DNA from: Donghicola eburneus
GTDB lineage: Bacteria; Pseudomonadota; Alphaproteobacteria; Rhodobacterales; Rhodobacteraceae
Assembly: GCF_900115865.1 (NCBI RefSeq)
Contig: NZ_FOXY01000004.1
Span: 310,001-374,000, forward strand
Length of the DNA stretch: 64,000 nucleotides
Reading direction: 5' to 3'
Position numbers and translations under genes: made by a program. Of the stretch, positions 1-8,220 are shown piece after piece. Below the pieces are notes generated by a model. The model was not told the origin of the DNA. It saw only the letters and a list, made by a program, of their open reading frames with translations, and ran no database searches. Numbering within the stretch: position 1 is the stretch's first letter; each line of letters opens with the position of its first letter.

Positions 1-1
1 T

Positions 2-1132
2 GGCCACAAAGACGACAAAAAATCCAACATCCACGTCCTGATTGAAGACACCGGCATCGGCATTCTGCCCGAAATGATCGAGCACATTTTTGGCGAATTC
101 AATCAGGTCGAGGATGACAGGAACCGCAAATTCGAAGGCACAGGCCTTGGGTTGGCCATCACGCGCCGCTTGATCGACATGATGCAAGGCGAGCTTTGGT
201 GCGAATCCGAACCTGACAAGGGAACGTGTTTTGGCTTCCGCCTGCCTCTGCCTGAAAATGGGGAACTGCCCGCCCCGCCTGCAATTGGTGAGCGCATTCG
301 CAGAGCATTGGTCGCGGACGACGAACAAGGGCATCGGTGCATTCTGGAAAAGCAGCTTTCACTGATGGGAGTAGAGGTTACCGCCGTTGCGGACGGGCCC
401 GCCGCACTCGCCACGCTTCAGGCGGATCAGGGGTTTGATATCCTGCTGACCGATCACCAAATGCCGGGGATGGACGGGCTGGAGCTCGCGCAGGCTCTAG
501 AGGATGCGGGCATCCGGTTGCCCATGGTTCTCTTGTCATCAAACCCTGGCGCGGCGGCGAACGATCCCTCAAAGCACCTGTTCAAGCGCATCCTGCAGAA
601 GCCGATTCCCCGTGAATTCCTGTATGCTACCTTGCAAGACATCGCCGAGACAGCCCCAGAGCCCGCCGTCGTGCCTGAGCCACCGACGCCGACCGAGCAG
701 ATGGTTCTGCGCGTCCTTGCTGCCGAGGATAACAAAACCAACCAACTCGTTTTTTCCAAGATGGTCAAAGCGGCGGGAATCGAGCTGACGTTCGCCAACA
801 ATGGTGCCGAGGCGGTCGATCTATTCCCGAAAATTCGGCCTGATCTGATCTTTATGGATATCTCGATGCCCGGCATGGACGGGATGGAGGCGACACGGAC
901 AATCCGCCACGAGGAAGAGGCGCAGGGTTGGCCGCGGACCCCTGTTATCGCGATGACTGCCCATGCGCTGCCCGAAGATCGGGAGAAGATGATCGCAGCA
1001 GGGGCCGATCACTATCTGACAAAACCCCTGCGCAAGGCAGAGGTTCTGGAGCAAATCGATCAGCGCAGAGAAACTCTTCAGGAGGCGGGGCGCACGAATA
1101 CCGGCTTGTCGTCTTCGCTCAAGTCGGGCTGA
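2..1132 (+). CDS. Hybrid sensor histidine kinase, C-terminal part (5' end outside window)
   Basis: The open frame runs in from the window edge, so the sensor and dimerisation domains are missing. The visible 376 residues begin in the ATPase domain (DTGIGI box, then GTGLGLAITRRL) and continue into two receiver domains. The first has its phospho-acceptor Asp in LLTDHQMPG and Lys in LQKPI; the second has FMDISMPG and LTKPL. Both receivers therefore look able to be phosphorylated. The protein is expected to autophosphorylate on an upstream His and pass phosphate to its own receivers or to a partner Hpt protein. The 3' end overlaps the convergent yaaA gene by 55 nt. The input signal cannot be told. 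Confidence 0.9.
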   Translation, partial: GHKDDKKSNIHVLIEDTGIGILPEMIEHIFGEFNQVEDDRNRKFEGTGLGLAITRRLIDMMQGELWCESEPDKGTCFGFRLPLPENGELPAPPAIGERIRRALVADDEQGHRCILEKQLSLMGVEVTAVADGPAALATLQADQGFDILLTDHQMPGMDGLELAQALEDAGIRLPMVLLSSNPGAAANDPSKHLFKRILQKPIPREFLYATLQDIAETAPEPAVVPEPPTPTEQMVLRVLAAEDNKTNQLVFSKMVKAAGIELTFANNGAEAVDLFPKIRPDLIFMDISMPGMDGMEATRTIRHEEEAQGWPRTPVIAMTAHALPEDREKMIAAGADHYLTKPLRKAEVLEQIDQRRETLQEAGRTNTGLSSSLKSG

Positions 1133-1833
1133 TAGACATATCCACCAATGTCAAAGTCGCGCAGCGCGGCTGGATCGGTCAGACGGTTTTCCATCATGTA
1201 GCGCGCCATCGAGCCACGCGCCTTTTTGGCATAGAAGCTGACGATCTTGGGCGTTCCGTTTTTTTCTTCCATGAAAACAGGCGTGATGATGCGCAGGTTC
1301 AAAGCCTTTTGGTCAACCGCGCCAAAGTATTCTTGGCTGGCACAGTTCACCAAAACATCTGTTTCGGCAGCTTCGGCCTGAGCATTCAACGCTTCAGACA
1401 GGCGTGGGCCCCAGTATTCATACAGGTTCTTGCCGCGCGGGTTTTTCAGGCGGCTGCCCATCTCTAGGCGGTAGGGTTCGATCGCGTCGCGCGGACGCAA
1501 TACTCCGTAAAGGCCGGACAAAATCCGCAGATGGTCGTCGGCCCACCGCATGGCGTCAGGGTCTAGAGTCTTGGCTTCTAGACCCTGATAAGTGTCACCG
1601 GCAAAGGCATAGACGGCAGCCTTGCGCTCTTGTTCGCCGAAATTGGCAAAACGCTCTTCGTTCAATTTCCCGAGGTTGTCGCTGATGTGCATCAGCTTGG
1701 ACAGATCGGCGGCGGTCAGATCGCGGGCCACGCCTGCTAGCTCTACGGCGCTGTCCCAGAAATCGGGCGTGGTTGTGGCGCCGTCGCGGGGCTCCATGTC
1801 CATCTTTTTGGCGGGGGATAGAACGGCCAGCAT
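1078..1833 (-). CDS. yaaA: Peroxide stress protein YaaA (DUF328/UPF0246)
   Basis: The 251-residue protein begins MLAVLSPAKKMDM, the typical YaaA start, with a ribosome site AAGGAGA just upstream; the longer frame (from 1902) has no family match in its first 23 residues. YaaA family proteins limit free iron and DNA damage during peroxide stress; the DNA-binding fold carries a conserved KxxRG-type region here seen as KKARGSMARYMMENRL. It lies 28 nt after recQ on the same strand and is probably cotranscribed with it, which fits a shared DNA-protection theme. Its 3' end runs 55 nt into the convergent hybrid kinase gene. Confidence 0.92.
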   Translation of the reverse strand: MLAVLSPAKKMDMEPRDGATTTPDFWDSAVELAGVARDLTAADLSKLMHISDNLGKLNEERFANFGEQERKAAVYAFAGDTYQGLEAKTLDPDAMRWADDHLRILSGLYGVLRPRDAIEPYRLEMGSRLKNPRGKNLYEYWGPRLSEALNAQAEAAETDVLVNCASQEYFGAVDQKALNLRIITPVFMEEKNGTPKIVSFYAKKARGSMARYMMENRLTDPAALRDFDIGGYVYQPDLSEDDKPVFVRPAS

Positions 1834-1861
1834 CTCTGTCTCCTTAGTCTTTCGCTCGGAT

Positions 1862-3901
1862 TTAGCCCGCCTCCCGTAGGACGTCCAGAAATGCTTCGCC
1901 AAATCTTTCGGCGCGCCGATCCCCGAGCAGTCGAACCAGTGTTTGATTGTCCCGAGGGCGGAGTTCCGCGATTTTCGCCAGCTGCGAGGCAGAGCAACTC
2001 AGCGGTTTGTCCAATCCGTCTGATCCTCGTAGCAGATCGGCCTGCGCCTCTAGCAATGCGTCATAGAGGTTCGCAGCGCTGCGGCCTGCCAATTTTCGTC
2101 GGCTGGGGTGCAAGGCTGCCGCCTCGCCGTTGATGACTTCGAGGAAATCTGTCCCATAGCGTTCCAGCTTTTTCGCCCCAACGCCAGAGATGCGCGCCAT
2201 TTCGTCAAGGTTCGATGGACGGCGCTCTGCCATCTCGATCAGGGTCTTGTCGTTGAAGATGACATAAGCAGGCACGCTGGCGGCTTCGGCCAATGCGCGG
2301 CGTTTGGCCTTGAGCGCGGACAGTAGCGGCATGTCTTCTTCGGACACCATCATCTTGATGGCGGGTCGGCGTGACGTGACAGATATTGTGTCGCGGCGGA
2401 GTGTGATGGATTGCTCACCCTTGAGGATCGGGATCGCCGGATCGGTCATGCGCAGGGCACCGTGGCGTTCGGGATCGGGGCGCACCAGATCGTGGCCCAT
2501 CATCTGGCGGAACACAGCCTGCCAGCCGCGGCGGTCGAATTCCTTGCCCACGCCAAAGGTCGGTAGGCCGTCGTGCCCGCGATCGCGGACTTTGTCGGTC
2601 GCGTTGCCGGTCAGAATGTCGATCAGATGGCCCGAACCAAAATATTCGCCCGTGCGTAGGATAGCGGACAGGGCTTTGCGGACGGCTTCGGTGCCGTCAA
2701 AGGTCTCTGGCGGCTGGTCACACAGATCGCAATTACTGCAAGGTCCACTGTCCTCGCCGAAATAGGACAGCAGGGACTGGCGGCGGCACGTGACAGCTTC
2801 GGCCAGCCCGAGCAGCGAATTCAGGCGGGCATGGTCGGCAGCGCGGCGTTCAGGTGGGGCGAGCCCTTCGTCGATCTGATTGCGACGCAGGCGGATGTCG
2901 TCAGGGCCAAACAAAGTTAATGTCTCGGCTGGGGCCCCGTCTCGGCCCGCGCGGCCGATCTCTTGGTAATAGGCTTCGATGGACTTGGGCAGGTCTGCGT
3001 GGGCAACCCAGCGGATGTCCGGTTTGTCGATCCCCATGCCGAAGGCGACAGTGGCGACGACGATCAGACCGTCTTCTTGCTGGAAGCGGCGTTCCACGTC
3101 GCGGCGGTCGTCAGCCTCCATCCCGCCGTGATAGTGGCAGGCCAGATGTCCTTCGTCACGCAGGGCCTTGGCGAGCCCTTCGGTTTTCGCGCGTGTCCCG
3201 CAATAGACGATGCCAGAGCGGCCCCGTCGTGCGGCGGCGTAGGACAGGATTTGGTTGCGCGGGCTGTCTTTGGCAGCAAAGGCCAGATGGATGTTGGGTC
3301 TGTCAAAGCCGCGCAGGAAAGAGGTGGGCTGGACACCGGCGAACAGTTTTTGGACGATTTCGTCACGGGTTTCGGCATCGGCGGTGGCGGTAAAGGCGGC
3401 CAAGGGCACGTCCAAAGCCTGTCGCAACTCTCCGATCCGCAGATAGTCGGGGCGGAAATCGTGGCCCCATTGGCTGACGCAGTGCGCCTCGTCCACCGCA
3501 ATCAGGCTGGTGCCAACGTTGCGCAACAGACGTTCTGTCCCCATCGAGGCAAGGCGTTCGGGCGCCATATACAGTAGCTTGATTTCGCCGCGGTGCAGAG
3601 CCTCCATCACAGCATCGTTTTCCTCGGCGCTGTTGCCGGATGTCAGGGCACCTGCGCCAACACCTGCTTCGCGCAGCCCGCGTACCTGATCGCGCATCAA
3701 GGCGATCAGTGGGGAAATCACCACCGTGACGCCATCGCGTACCAAAGCGGGCAGCTGAAAACACAGGGATTTGCCCCCACCTGTGGGCATGATGGCCAGC
3801 ACATTCTGGCCGCCTGTTACGGCTTCGACGATATCTTGCTGTCCGGGGCGAAAGGCATCGAATCCGAATACCTGCCGCAACAGATCATGTGCGTGCTGCA
3901 T
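1862..3901 (-). CDS. recQ: ATP-dependent DNA helicase RecQ
   Basis: A 679-residue 3'-5' superfamily 2 helicase of the recombination-repair pathway. Walker A is MPTGGGKS (Lys44), Walker B is VDEAHC, and motif VI reads QEIGRAGRDG. A zinc-binding region with Cys residues follows (CRRQSLLSYFGED then CSNCDLC), then the RQC winged helix and an HRDC domain near the C terminus. The start MQHAHDLLRQVFGFDAFRPG aligns with other RecQ proteins; an in-frame ATG 51 nt upstream adds an unconserved stretch. It follows yggT by 84 nt and precedes yaaA, so a yggT-recQ-yaaA transcript is likely. Confidence 0.95.
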   Translation of the reverse strand: MQHAHDLLRQVFGFDAFRPGQQDIVEAVTGGQNVLAIMPTGGGKSLCFQLPALVRDGVTVVISPLIALMRDQVRGLREAGVGAGALTSGNSAEENDAVMEALHRGEIKLLYMAPERLASMGTERLLRNVGTSLIAVDEAHCVSQWGHDFRPDYLRIGELRQALDVPLAAFTATADAETRDEIVQKLFAGVQPTSFLRGFDRPNIHLAFAAKDSPRNQILSYAAARRGRSGIVYCGTRAKTEGLAKALRDEGHLACHYHGGMEADDRRDVERRFQQEDGLIVVATVAFGMGIDKPDIRWVAHADLPKSIEAYYQEIGRAGRDGAPAETLTLFGPDDIRLRRNQIDEGLAPPERRAADHARLNSLLGLAEAVTCRRQSLLSYFGEDSGPCSNCDLCDQPPETFDGTEAVRKALSAILRTGEYFGSGHLIDILTGNATDKVRDRGHDGLPTFGVGKEFDRRGWQAVFRQMMGHDLVRPDPERHGALRMTDPAIPILKGEQSITLRRDTISVTSRRPAIKMMVSEEDMPLLSALKAKRRALAEAASVPAYVIFNDKTLIEMAERRPSNLDEMARISGVGAKKLERYGTDFLEVINGEAAALHPSRRKLAGRSAANLYDALLEAQADLLRGSDGLDKPLSCSASQLAKIAELRPRDNQTLVRLLGDRRAERFGEAFLDVLREAG

Positions 3902-3985
3902 GGGGTGTCTTCTGGGATACTGCTCGAGGTGGGCGCGACTGTCCCACACCAAGACTCGGCAGGCAAGGGGCCGAAGCCCCCAGAT

Positions 3986-4273
3986 TTAGAGGAACAGCCC
4001 GACGTTGTTCTGCAAGATGATCCGGATCGCGATCAGGATGATGAACGCGACCAGCGGCGCAAGGTCCAAGCCTGGCGTTGCAGGCAGGATGCTGCGGATC
4101 GGGCCATAAATCGGCTCGAGCAAACGATTCAGGCCGTCCCAGATCTGACGCACCAAGGGCTGGTACAGGTTCAGCACCTGAAAGCTGATCAGCCAGCTCA
4201 TGATGATATGGGCGATCATGATGAACCACACCACGTCGAGGATCAGCATGAGGATCTGGTAAAGCGAAGTCAT
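3986..4273 (-). CDS. YggT family integral membrane protein
   Basis: A 95-residue protein with two hydrophobic segments (about 5-30 and 68-92) separated by an amphipathic loop containing LNRLLEPIYGPIRSILP, the hallmark of YggT/CCB3-family proteins. In chloroplasts a relative helps attach haem to cytochrome b6; in bacteria the role is not settled. It is the first gene of the yggT-recQ-yaaA group on the minus strand and is divergent from the thioesterase gene, with a 136-bp control region between them. Confidence 0.88.
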   Translation of the reverse strand: MTSLYQILMLILDVVWFIMIAHIIMSWLISFQVLNLYQPLVRQIWDGLNRLLEPIYGPIRSILPATPGLDLAPLVAFIILIAIRIILQNNVGLFL

Positions 4274-4345
4274 CGGCGCACCCTGTCAAATTTCATCGCA
4301 AAATAGGTAGGCGACCGAACGCCCGAGGGCAAGGGTGCCGCGTGA

Positions 4346-4357
4346 CGCAACGTTGCG
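4346..4357. promoter_or_regulatory. 12-bp perfect palindrome between yggT and thioesterase genes
   Basis: CGCAACGTTGCG lies in the divergent spacer, 72 bp from the yggT start and 52 bp from the thioesterase start. A TTGACC that could serve as a -35 element for the plus strand begins 2 bp further on. The position suits an operator for a dimeric regulator, but one copy alone is weak evidence. Confidence 0.3.
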
Positions 4358-4409
4358 CGTTGACCCGACAATTGCACGCGTCATGCTGCAATGCGGAACG
4401 GAGAGCCCC

Positions 4410-4946
4410 ATGTACCCATTCATTCGTCTAGCCTACGGTGTCCTAAAACAGCGTAAACAGCCGCCCATCGGTTTGACCGAGACGATGGAAACGCAGCACA
4501 TCTGCTGGCCTTGGGACATCGATATCTGGATGGAACTGAACAACGGTCGGTCCTTGTCGCTCTATGATCTGGCCCGCATTCCCTTGGCGATGCGCACTCC
4601 GCTGTGGAAAGCGCTGCGCAAAGAGGGATGGCTGATGACGATGGCCGGAGTCACGGTCCGCTGGCGCCGCCGCGTCCGCATGTTCGACAAGTTTACGATC
4701 CGCAGTCGCGGCCTGTGTTGGGATGACAAGTTTATCTACATCGAGCAAAGCATGTGGAAGACGAACGGCGAATGCGCGAGCCACGTGTTGTACCGCACGG
4801 CTGTGACGGATCGGAACGGCATCGTCGCGCCCGAACGCGTCTGCGCCGCGATGAATATGCCCGCCGAAAGCCCGCCAATCCCCGATTGGGTTGCTGCGTG
4901 GATCAGCGCAGAGGCCGTTCGGCCTTGGCCGCCTATGCAAGAATAG
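4410..4946 (+). CDS. Acyl-CoA thioesterase, hotdog fold (4HBT/THEM6-like)
   Basis: A 178-residue protein with the active-site helix region of hotdog thioesterases, seen as WDIDIWMELNNGRSLSLYDL (about residues 35-54), followed by a basic strand and SHVLYRTAVTDRNG. The family cleaves acyl-CoA thioesters, but the substrate here is unknown. The ATG at 4410 has CGGAGAG upstream and begins MYPFIRLAYG, matching related proteins; the frame is open further upstream without conserved sequence. It stands alone, divergent from yggT and 57 bp before the transporter gene. Confidence 0.8.
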   Translation: MYPFIRLAYGVLKQRKQPPIGLTETMETQHICWPWDIDIWMELNNGRSLSLYDLARIPLAMRTPLWKALRKEGWLMTMAGVTVRWRRRVRMFDKFTIRSRGLCWDDKFIYIEQSMWKTNGECASHVLYRTAVTDRNGIVAPERVCAAMNMPAESPPIPDWVAAWISAEAVRPWPPMQE

Positions 4947-5003
4947 CTTGCACTGGACACCCCAAAGCTGTTCTTTCAAAGCAACAAGATTGGGGTGTGT
5001 CGT

Positions 5004-6356
5004 ATGGCAACTGCGGAAGTGCGTAAACGCATATGGGGATGGTATTTTTTCGATTGGGCGAGCCAGCCTTATGCCACCCTCCTACTGACCTTTATCTTTG
5101 CGCCTTATGTGAAAGAGCTGCTTAATGATGGGGCCGCAGCACAGGCAACCTGGGGTTTCGGGGTTGGGCTTGCCGGAATCGTTATTGCTTTGCTGGCGCC
5201 GATCCTTGGCGCGTTGGCGGATACGTCGGGCAATCGCCGCGGCTGGATCTGGATCTTCTCGGTCATGTACTTTGTTGGGGCCTATGGTCTGTGGTGGGCG
5301 GACCCGAACAATCTCAATATGACGTTCGTGATGACGAGCTTTGCGATCGGTATGATCGGGATGGAGTTCGCCACGATCTTTACCAACTCGATGCTGCCCG
5401 GTCTGGGACCCAAAGAGGATGTGGGCCGTATTTCGGGCAATGGTTGGGCGTTTGGCTACCTTGGCGGCTTGGTCGCGCTGATCATCATGCTGGCGCTGTT
5501 TGCGGACAATGCGGTGACGGGCAAGACCTTCCTTGGCCTTGATCCTGTGTTTGGGCTGGACGCAAGCACCCGCGAGGGCACCCGCGCTGTCGGTCCGCTG
5601 ACCGCGATCTGGTTTGCGGTGTTCATGATCCCGTTTTTTCTGTTCGTGCGCGACCCCAAGCCCGTTCGTGCGCCGGCAGGCGCTGTTTCGGCCGCGCTCA
5701 AGGATTTGGGCCGCACGGTAAAAGGTCTGCCCAAGCATCCGTCGCTGACCGCTTATTTGGCCTCGTCCATGCTGTATCGGGACGCATTGAACGGGATGTA
5801 CGTGTTTGGCGGCATCTATGCGGCGGGCGTTCTGGACTGGAGCGTCCAGCAAACCGGTATCTTTGGCCTGCTGGCGATCATCTCTGGCGCGCTGTTCTCT
5901 TGGCTGGGTGGACGGCTGGACGTGCGATTTGGGCCGCGCCCCGTGATTGTCGTGTCGATCCTGTTCCTACTGCTGGCCTCTGTTCTGACGGTTCTGATTT
6001 CACGTGAAACGGTCTTGCTTATGCCTGTGCCCGAAGGGTCAAAGCTGCCGGATATCGCGTTCTTCTTTGTCGGGGCGCTGATCGGGGCGGCGGGCGGTGT
6101 GCTGCAATCGGCGAGCCGTACGATGCTGGTACGTCAAGCCAATCCGGCCCGCATGACCGAGGCATTTGGCCTGTATGCACTGGCGGGCAAGGCGACCAGT
6201 TTCCTTGCGCCCATGTTGATCGGGGCGGTAACCCTATTTACGGGTAGCCAGCAAATTGGGGTAACCCCTCTGATTGTTCTTTTTCTCGCGGGTCTCTTCC
6301 TGATACGCTTTGTAGCGAAAGACGGAGATCCAGCATCATGGTCAAACGCCTCTTAA
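5004..6356 (+). CDS. MFS transporter, UMF1 family (Atg22-like)
   Basis: A 450-residue protein with about 12 hydrophobic segments. The N-terminal WGWYFFDWASQPYATLL is the signature of the UMF1 family, relatives of the yeast vacuolar effluxer Atg22. The substrate is unknown. Start choice: ATG 5004 gives MATAEVRKR; an in-frame GTG nine bases upstream is possible because the G-rich patch overlaps it. The 3' end overlaps mepA by 19 nt, so the two are translated from one mRNA. That pairing could hint at transport of a wall or envelope metabolite, but this is inference from position only. Confidence 0.88.
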   Translation: MATAEVRKRIWGWYFFDWASQPYATLLLTFIFAPYVKELLNDGAAAQATWGFGVGLAGIVIALLAPILGALADTSGNRRGWIWIFSVMYFVGAYGLWWADPNNLNMTFVMTSFAIGMIGMEFATIFTNSMLPGLGPKEDVGRISGNGWAFGYLGGLVALIIMLALFADNAVTGKTFLGLDPVFGLDASTREGTRAVGPLTAIWFAVFMIPFFLFVRDPKPVRAPAGAVSAALKDLGRTVKGLPKHPSLTAYLASSMLYRDALNGMYVFGGIYAAGVLDWSVQQTGIFGLLAIISGALFSWLGGRLDVRFGPRPVIVVSILFLLLASVLTVLISRETVLLMPVPEGSKLPDIAFFFVGALIGAAGGVLQSASRTMLVRQANPARMTEAFGLYALAGKATSFLAPMLIGAVTLFTGSQQIGVTPLIVLFLAGLFLIRFVAKDGDPASWSNAS

Positions 6357-7279
6357 GTTTCGCACTACTTTTTGCACTCGCCGCTTGCGGAGAGTCGGGC
6401 GACGTCCCGACGCCCTCCGCGTCGGCGCGCGTGCAATCCATCGCCTTTTCTGACGGTCCCGCGCCCGGGGTCGATCTGAACCAGACGGCGAAATTCGCCT
6501 TTGGCGCGGAAAAGACAGGCTCGCCTCATCCCTCGTTCGCCTTTGGCTCTTATGCCAAGGGCTGCGTGTCCGGCGCCGAGCAACTGGCCGAAACCGGTCC
6601 CACGTGGCAGGCCATGCGCCTGTCGCGGAACCGAAACTGGGGTCACCCAGAGCTGGTGGACTTCCTGAAAACCCTGAGCGCCAAGGCCGCCCGCCAACCC
6701 GGGTGGGAAGGCATCTATATCGGCGATATGAGCCAGCCGCGTGGGGGCCCCATGCTGACAGGCCATGCGAGCCACCAGATGGGGCTGGACGCCGACATCT
6801 GGATGCTGCCCCCGAAACGGTTGAACCTGAGCGTTGCCGAGCGCGAGAGCATTTCCTCAATCTCCATGCGCCGTGCCAACGGGGCCTACACCAACAGCAA
6901 CTGGACCCCCCAGCATATGGAGGTGATCAAGGCCGCCGCCAAAGACCCGCGTACCGCGCGCATCTTTGTCTTCCCTGGGGCCAAGGTCGCCATGTGCAAC
7001 GCTGAAAAGGGCGATCGTAGCTGGCTGCGCAAGGTGCGCCCGTGGTGGGGGCATCACTACCACTTCCACGTCCGCCTAAGCTGTCCTGCGGGCATGAGCG
7101 GCTGCGTGAACCAAGATCCGCCGCCCGCTGGGGACGGCTGTGATGACGCGCAGCAATGGGTGAACAACATCATCGACCCGCCGCCGCCGGACCCGAACGC
7201 GCCCAAACCCAAGCCGCGCCGTCTGATCCAAGTCGCGGACCTGCCGCAGCAATGCGCGGCCATCCTCTCGCCACGTTAA
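6338..7279 (+). CDS. mepA: Penicillin-insensitive murein endopeptidase MepA (lipoprotein)
   Basis: A 313-residue M74-family zinc endopeptidase that cuts D-Ala-meso-DAP cross-links in peptidoglycan. Metal-site motifs are visible: GHASHQMGLDADIW near residues 142-155 and WGHHYHFHVRL near 234-244. The first 17 residues form a lipoprotein signal ending LFALAACGES (lipobox Cys17), so it should be anchored in the envelope. The start overlaps the transporter gene and has GGAGA upstream. A Pro-rich tail (DPPPPDPNAPKPKPRR) precedes the C terminus. A GC-rich stem-loop follows at 7308-7331. Confidence 0.93.
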   Translation: MVKRLLSFALLFALAACGESGDVPTPSASARVQSIAFSDGPAPGVDLNQTAKFAFGAEKTGSPHPSFAFGSYAKGCVSGAEQLAETGPTWQAMRLSRNRNWGHPELVDFLKTLSAKAARQPGWEGIYIGDMSQPRGGPMLTGHASHQMGLDADIWMLPPKRLNLSVAERESISSISMRRANGAYTNSNWTPQHMEVIKAAAKDPRTARIFVFPGAKVAMCNAEKGDRSWLRKVRPWWGHHYHFHVRLSCPAGMSGCVNQDPPPAGDGCDDAQQWVNNIIDPPPPDPNAPKPKPRRLIQVADLPQQCAAILSPR

Positions 7280-7307
7280 CCATCCGTTAACCAAAAGGGG
7301 AGCTTGC

Positions 7308-7331
7308 CATAAGGGGGCGACTCCCCTTATG
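7308..7331 (+). repeat. Stem-loop downstream of mepA
   Basis: A perfect 9-bp inverted repeat, CATAAGGGG and CCCCTTATG, with a 6-nt loop, starting 28 nt after the mepA stop. There is no T-run, so it looks more like an mRNA-end stabiliser or part of the downstream leader than a classical terminator. It sits directly before the leader helix at 7334-7392. Confidence 0.5.
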
Positions 7332-7333
7332 CG

Positions 7334-7392
7334 CGGTCCGTTCGCCCCTGTGTGGGCGCGAGTTGCCGTCACCTTCGACAAAAAACGGACCG
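7334..7392 (+). promoter_or_regulatory. Structured 5' leader of the queuosine-precursor transporter gene
   Basis: A 9-bp perfect long-range helix pairs CGGTCCGTT (7334-7342) with AACGGACCG (7384-7392). Inside it lies a second stem, CGCCC (7343-7347) with GGGCG (7354-7358), directly stacked on the first, then a roughly 25-nt unpaired stretch. The 3' strand of the long helix contains the only Shine-Dalgarno-like bases (ACGGA) 8 nt before the ATG at 7398, so folding would hide the ribosome site. That is the layout of a translational switch. It does not match the preQ1-I or preQ1-II consensus as I know them. Confidence 0.45.
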
Positions 7393-7397
7393 ACATC

Positions 7398-8024
7398 ATG
7401 AACCGTATCCTTCCTGGCGTGATCGCCATGGCAGCCGTTGTGGTTGCCTCGAACATCCTTGTTCAATTCCTGATCCTTGATGGTCTGCTGACCTGGGGCG
7501 CGTTTACCTATCCCATCGCGTTTCTGGTGACCGACCTGATGAACCGTATCTACGGTGCCGCCGAGGCGCGCAAAGTCGTGCTGGTTGGCTTTGTCACGGG
7601 CATCATATGCTCGCTGATTGGCAGCCAGGTTATGCTAGAGTTCGGTCCCGCTGTGCCCCTGCGGATTGGCGTTGCATCGGGCTTTGCGTTCCTGACCGCT
7701 CAACTTCTGGACATTGCGGTGTTCGACCGCTTGCGCAGGGGTGTTTGGTGGAAAGCGCCGCTGGCGTCGACCGTTGTGGGCTCTGTGATCGACACGGCCC
7801 TGTTTTTCACCGTCGCGTTTTCGGCGCAGATCAGTTTTGGGGCAGATTCGGATGCAGCGACCGCTTGGGCGTTGGATTCTATGCCTTTTATGACGGTTGG
7901 ACCGTACCAGCCCCTGTGGGTCACGCTCGCCGTGGCTGACTGGATGGTCAAAATTGCTGTCGCTTTGATCGCTCTCGTTCCGTTTCGCATCATTACCGGA
8001 AAGTTGAACGCGACTACCCAATAA
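7398..8024 (+). CDS. yhhQ: Queuosine precursor (preQ0) transporter, YhhQ/VUT family
   Basis: A 208-residue inner-membrane protein with about six hydrophobic segments. FLVTDLMNRIYG near residues 35-46 and the IGSQVMLEFG region are typical of the COG1738 family, which imports 7-cyano-7-deazaguanine for tRNA queuosine synthesis. The ATG at 7398 is chosen because the family begins here; an in-frame ATG at 7329 lies inside the upstream stem-loop and adds a non-hydrophobic, unconserved 23 residues. Expression may be controlled by the structured leader just upstream. No que biosynthesis genes are in the window. Confidence 0.9.
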   Translation: MNRILPGVIAMAAVVVASNILVQFLILDGLLTWGAFTYPIAFLVTDLMNRIYGAAEARKVVLVGFVTGIICSLIGSQVMLEFGPAVPLRIGVASGFAFLTAQLLDIAVFDRLRRGVWWKAPLASTVVGSVIDTALFFTVAFSAQISFGADSDAATAWALDSMPFMTVGPYQPLWVTLAVADWMVKIAVALIALVPFRIITGKLNATTQ

Positions 8025-8095
8025 TTCTTTTTGACATCACAAGAAACTGTGCCACCTTTTTCTATAGGAGCAACATATTGAAAGGAGGTGGTCCA

Positions 8096-8152
8096 GTGTC
8101 GAGAAAGGTATTGGAGCGAGGTGTCGGGACAATCGGAGGGTTTTTCGTCTAG
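8096..8152 (+). CDS. Possible 18-residue leader peptide with very strong ribosome site
   Basis: GTG at 8096 follows a near-perfect extended Shine-Dalgarno by 7 nt and opens an 18-codon frame, MSRKVLERGVGTIGGFFV. A TTG at 8078, with its own TAGGAG 7 nt upstream, is in the same frame and would add six residues. The peptide resembles nothing I recognise. The strength of the ribosome site is the only support for translation. Confidence 0.3.
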   Translation: MSRKVLERGVGTIGGFFV

Positions 8153-8220
8153 GGCAGCCCTTGGGCGCTAAATTCACCGGATTGGCGTCGGCCTAACCGC
8201 CCGCCTCCTGCAACTTTCGG

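Noticed and set aside
7334-7392. Known preQ1-I riboswitch
   Set aside because: An A-rich run precedes the 3' strand, but the compact H-type pseudoknot and conserved loop bases are absent, so it is reported only as an unassigned leader.
8031-8066. Canonical sigma-70 promoter (TTGACA plus TATAG)
   Set aside because: The two hexamers are separated by about 26 bp, too far for normal spacing, so only the -35-like box is noted.
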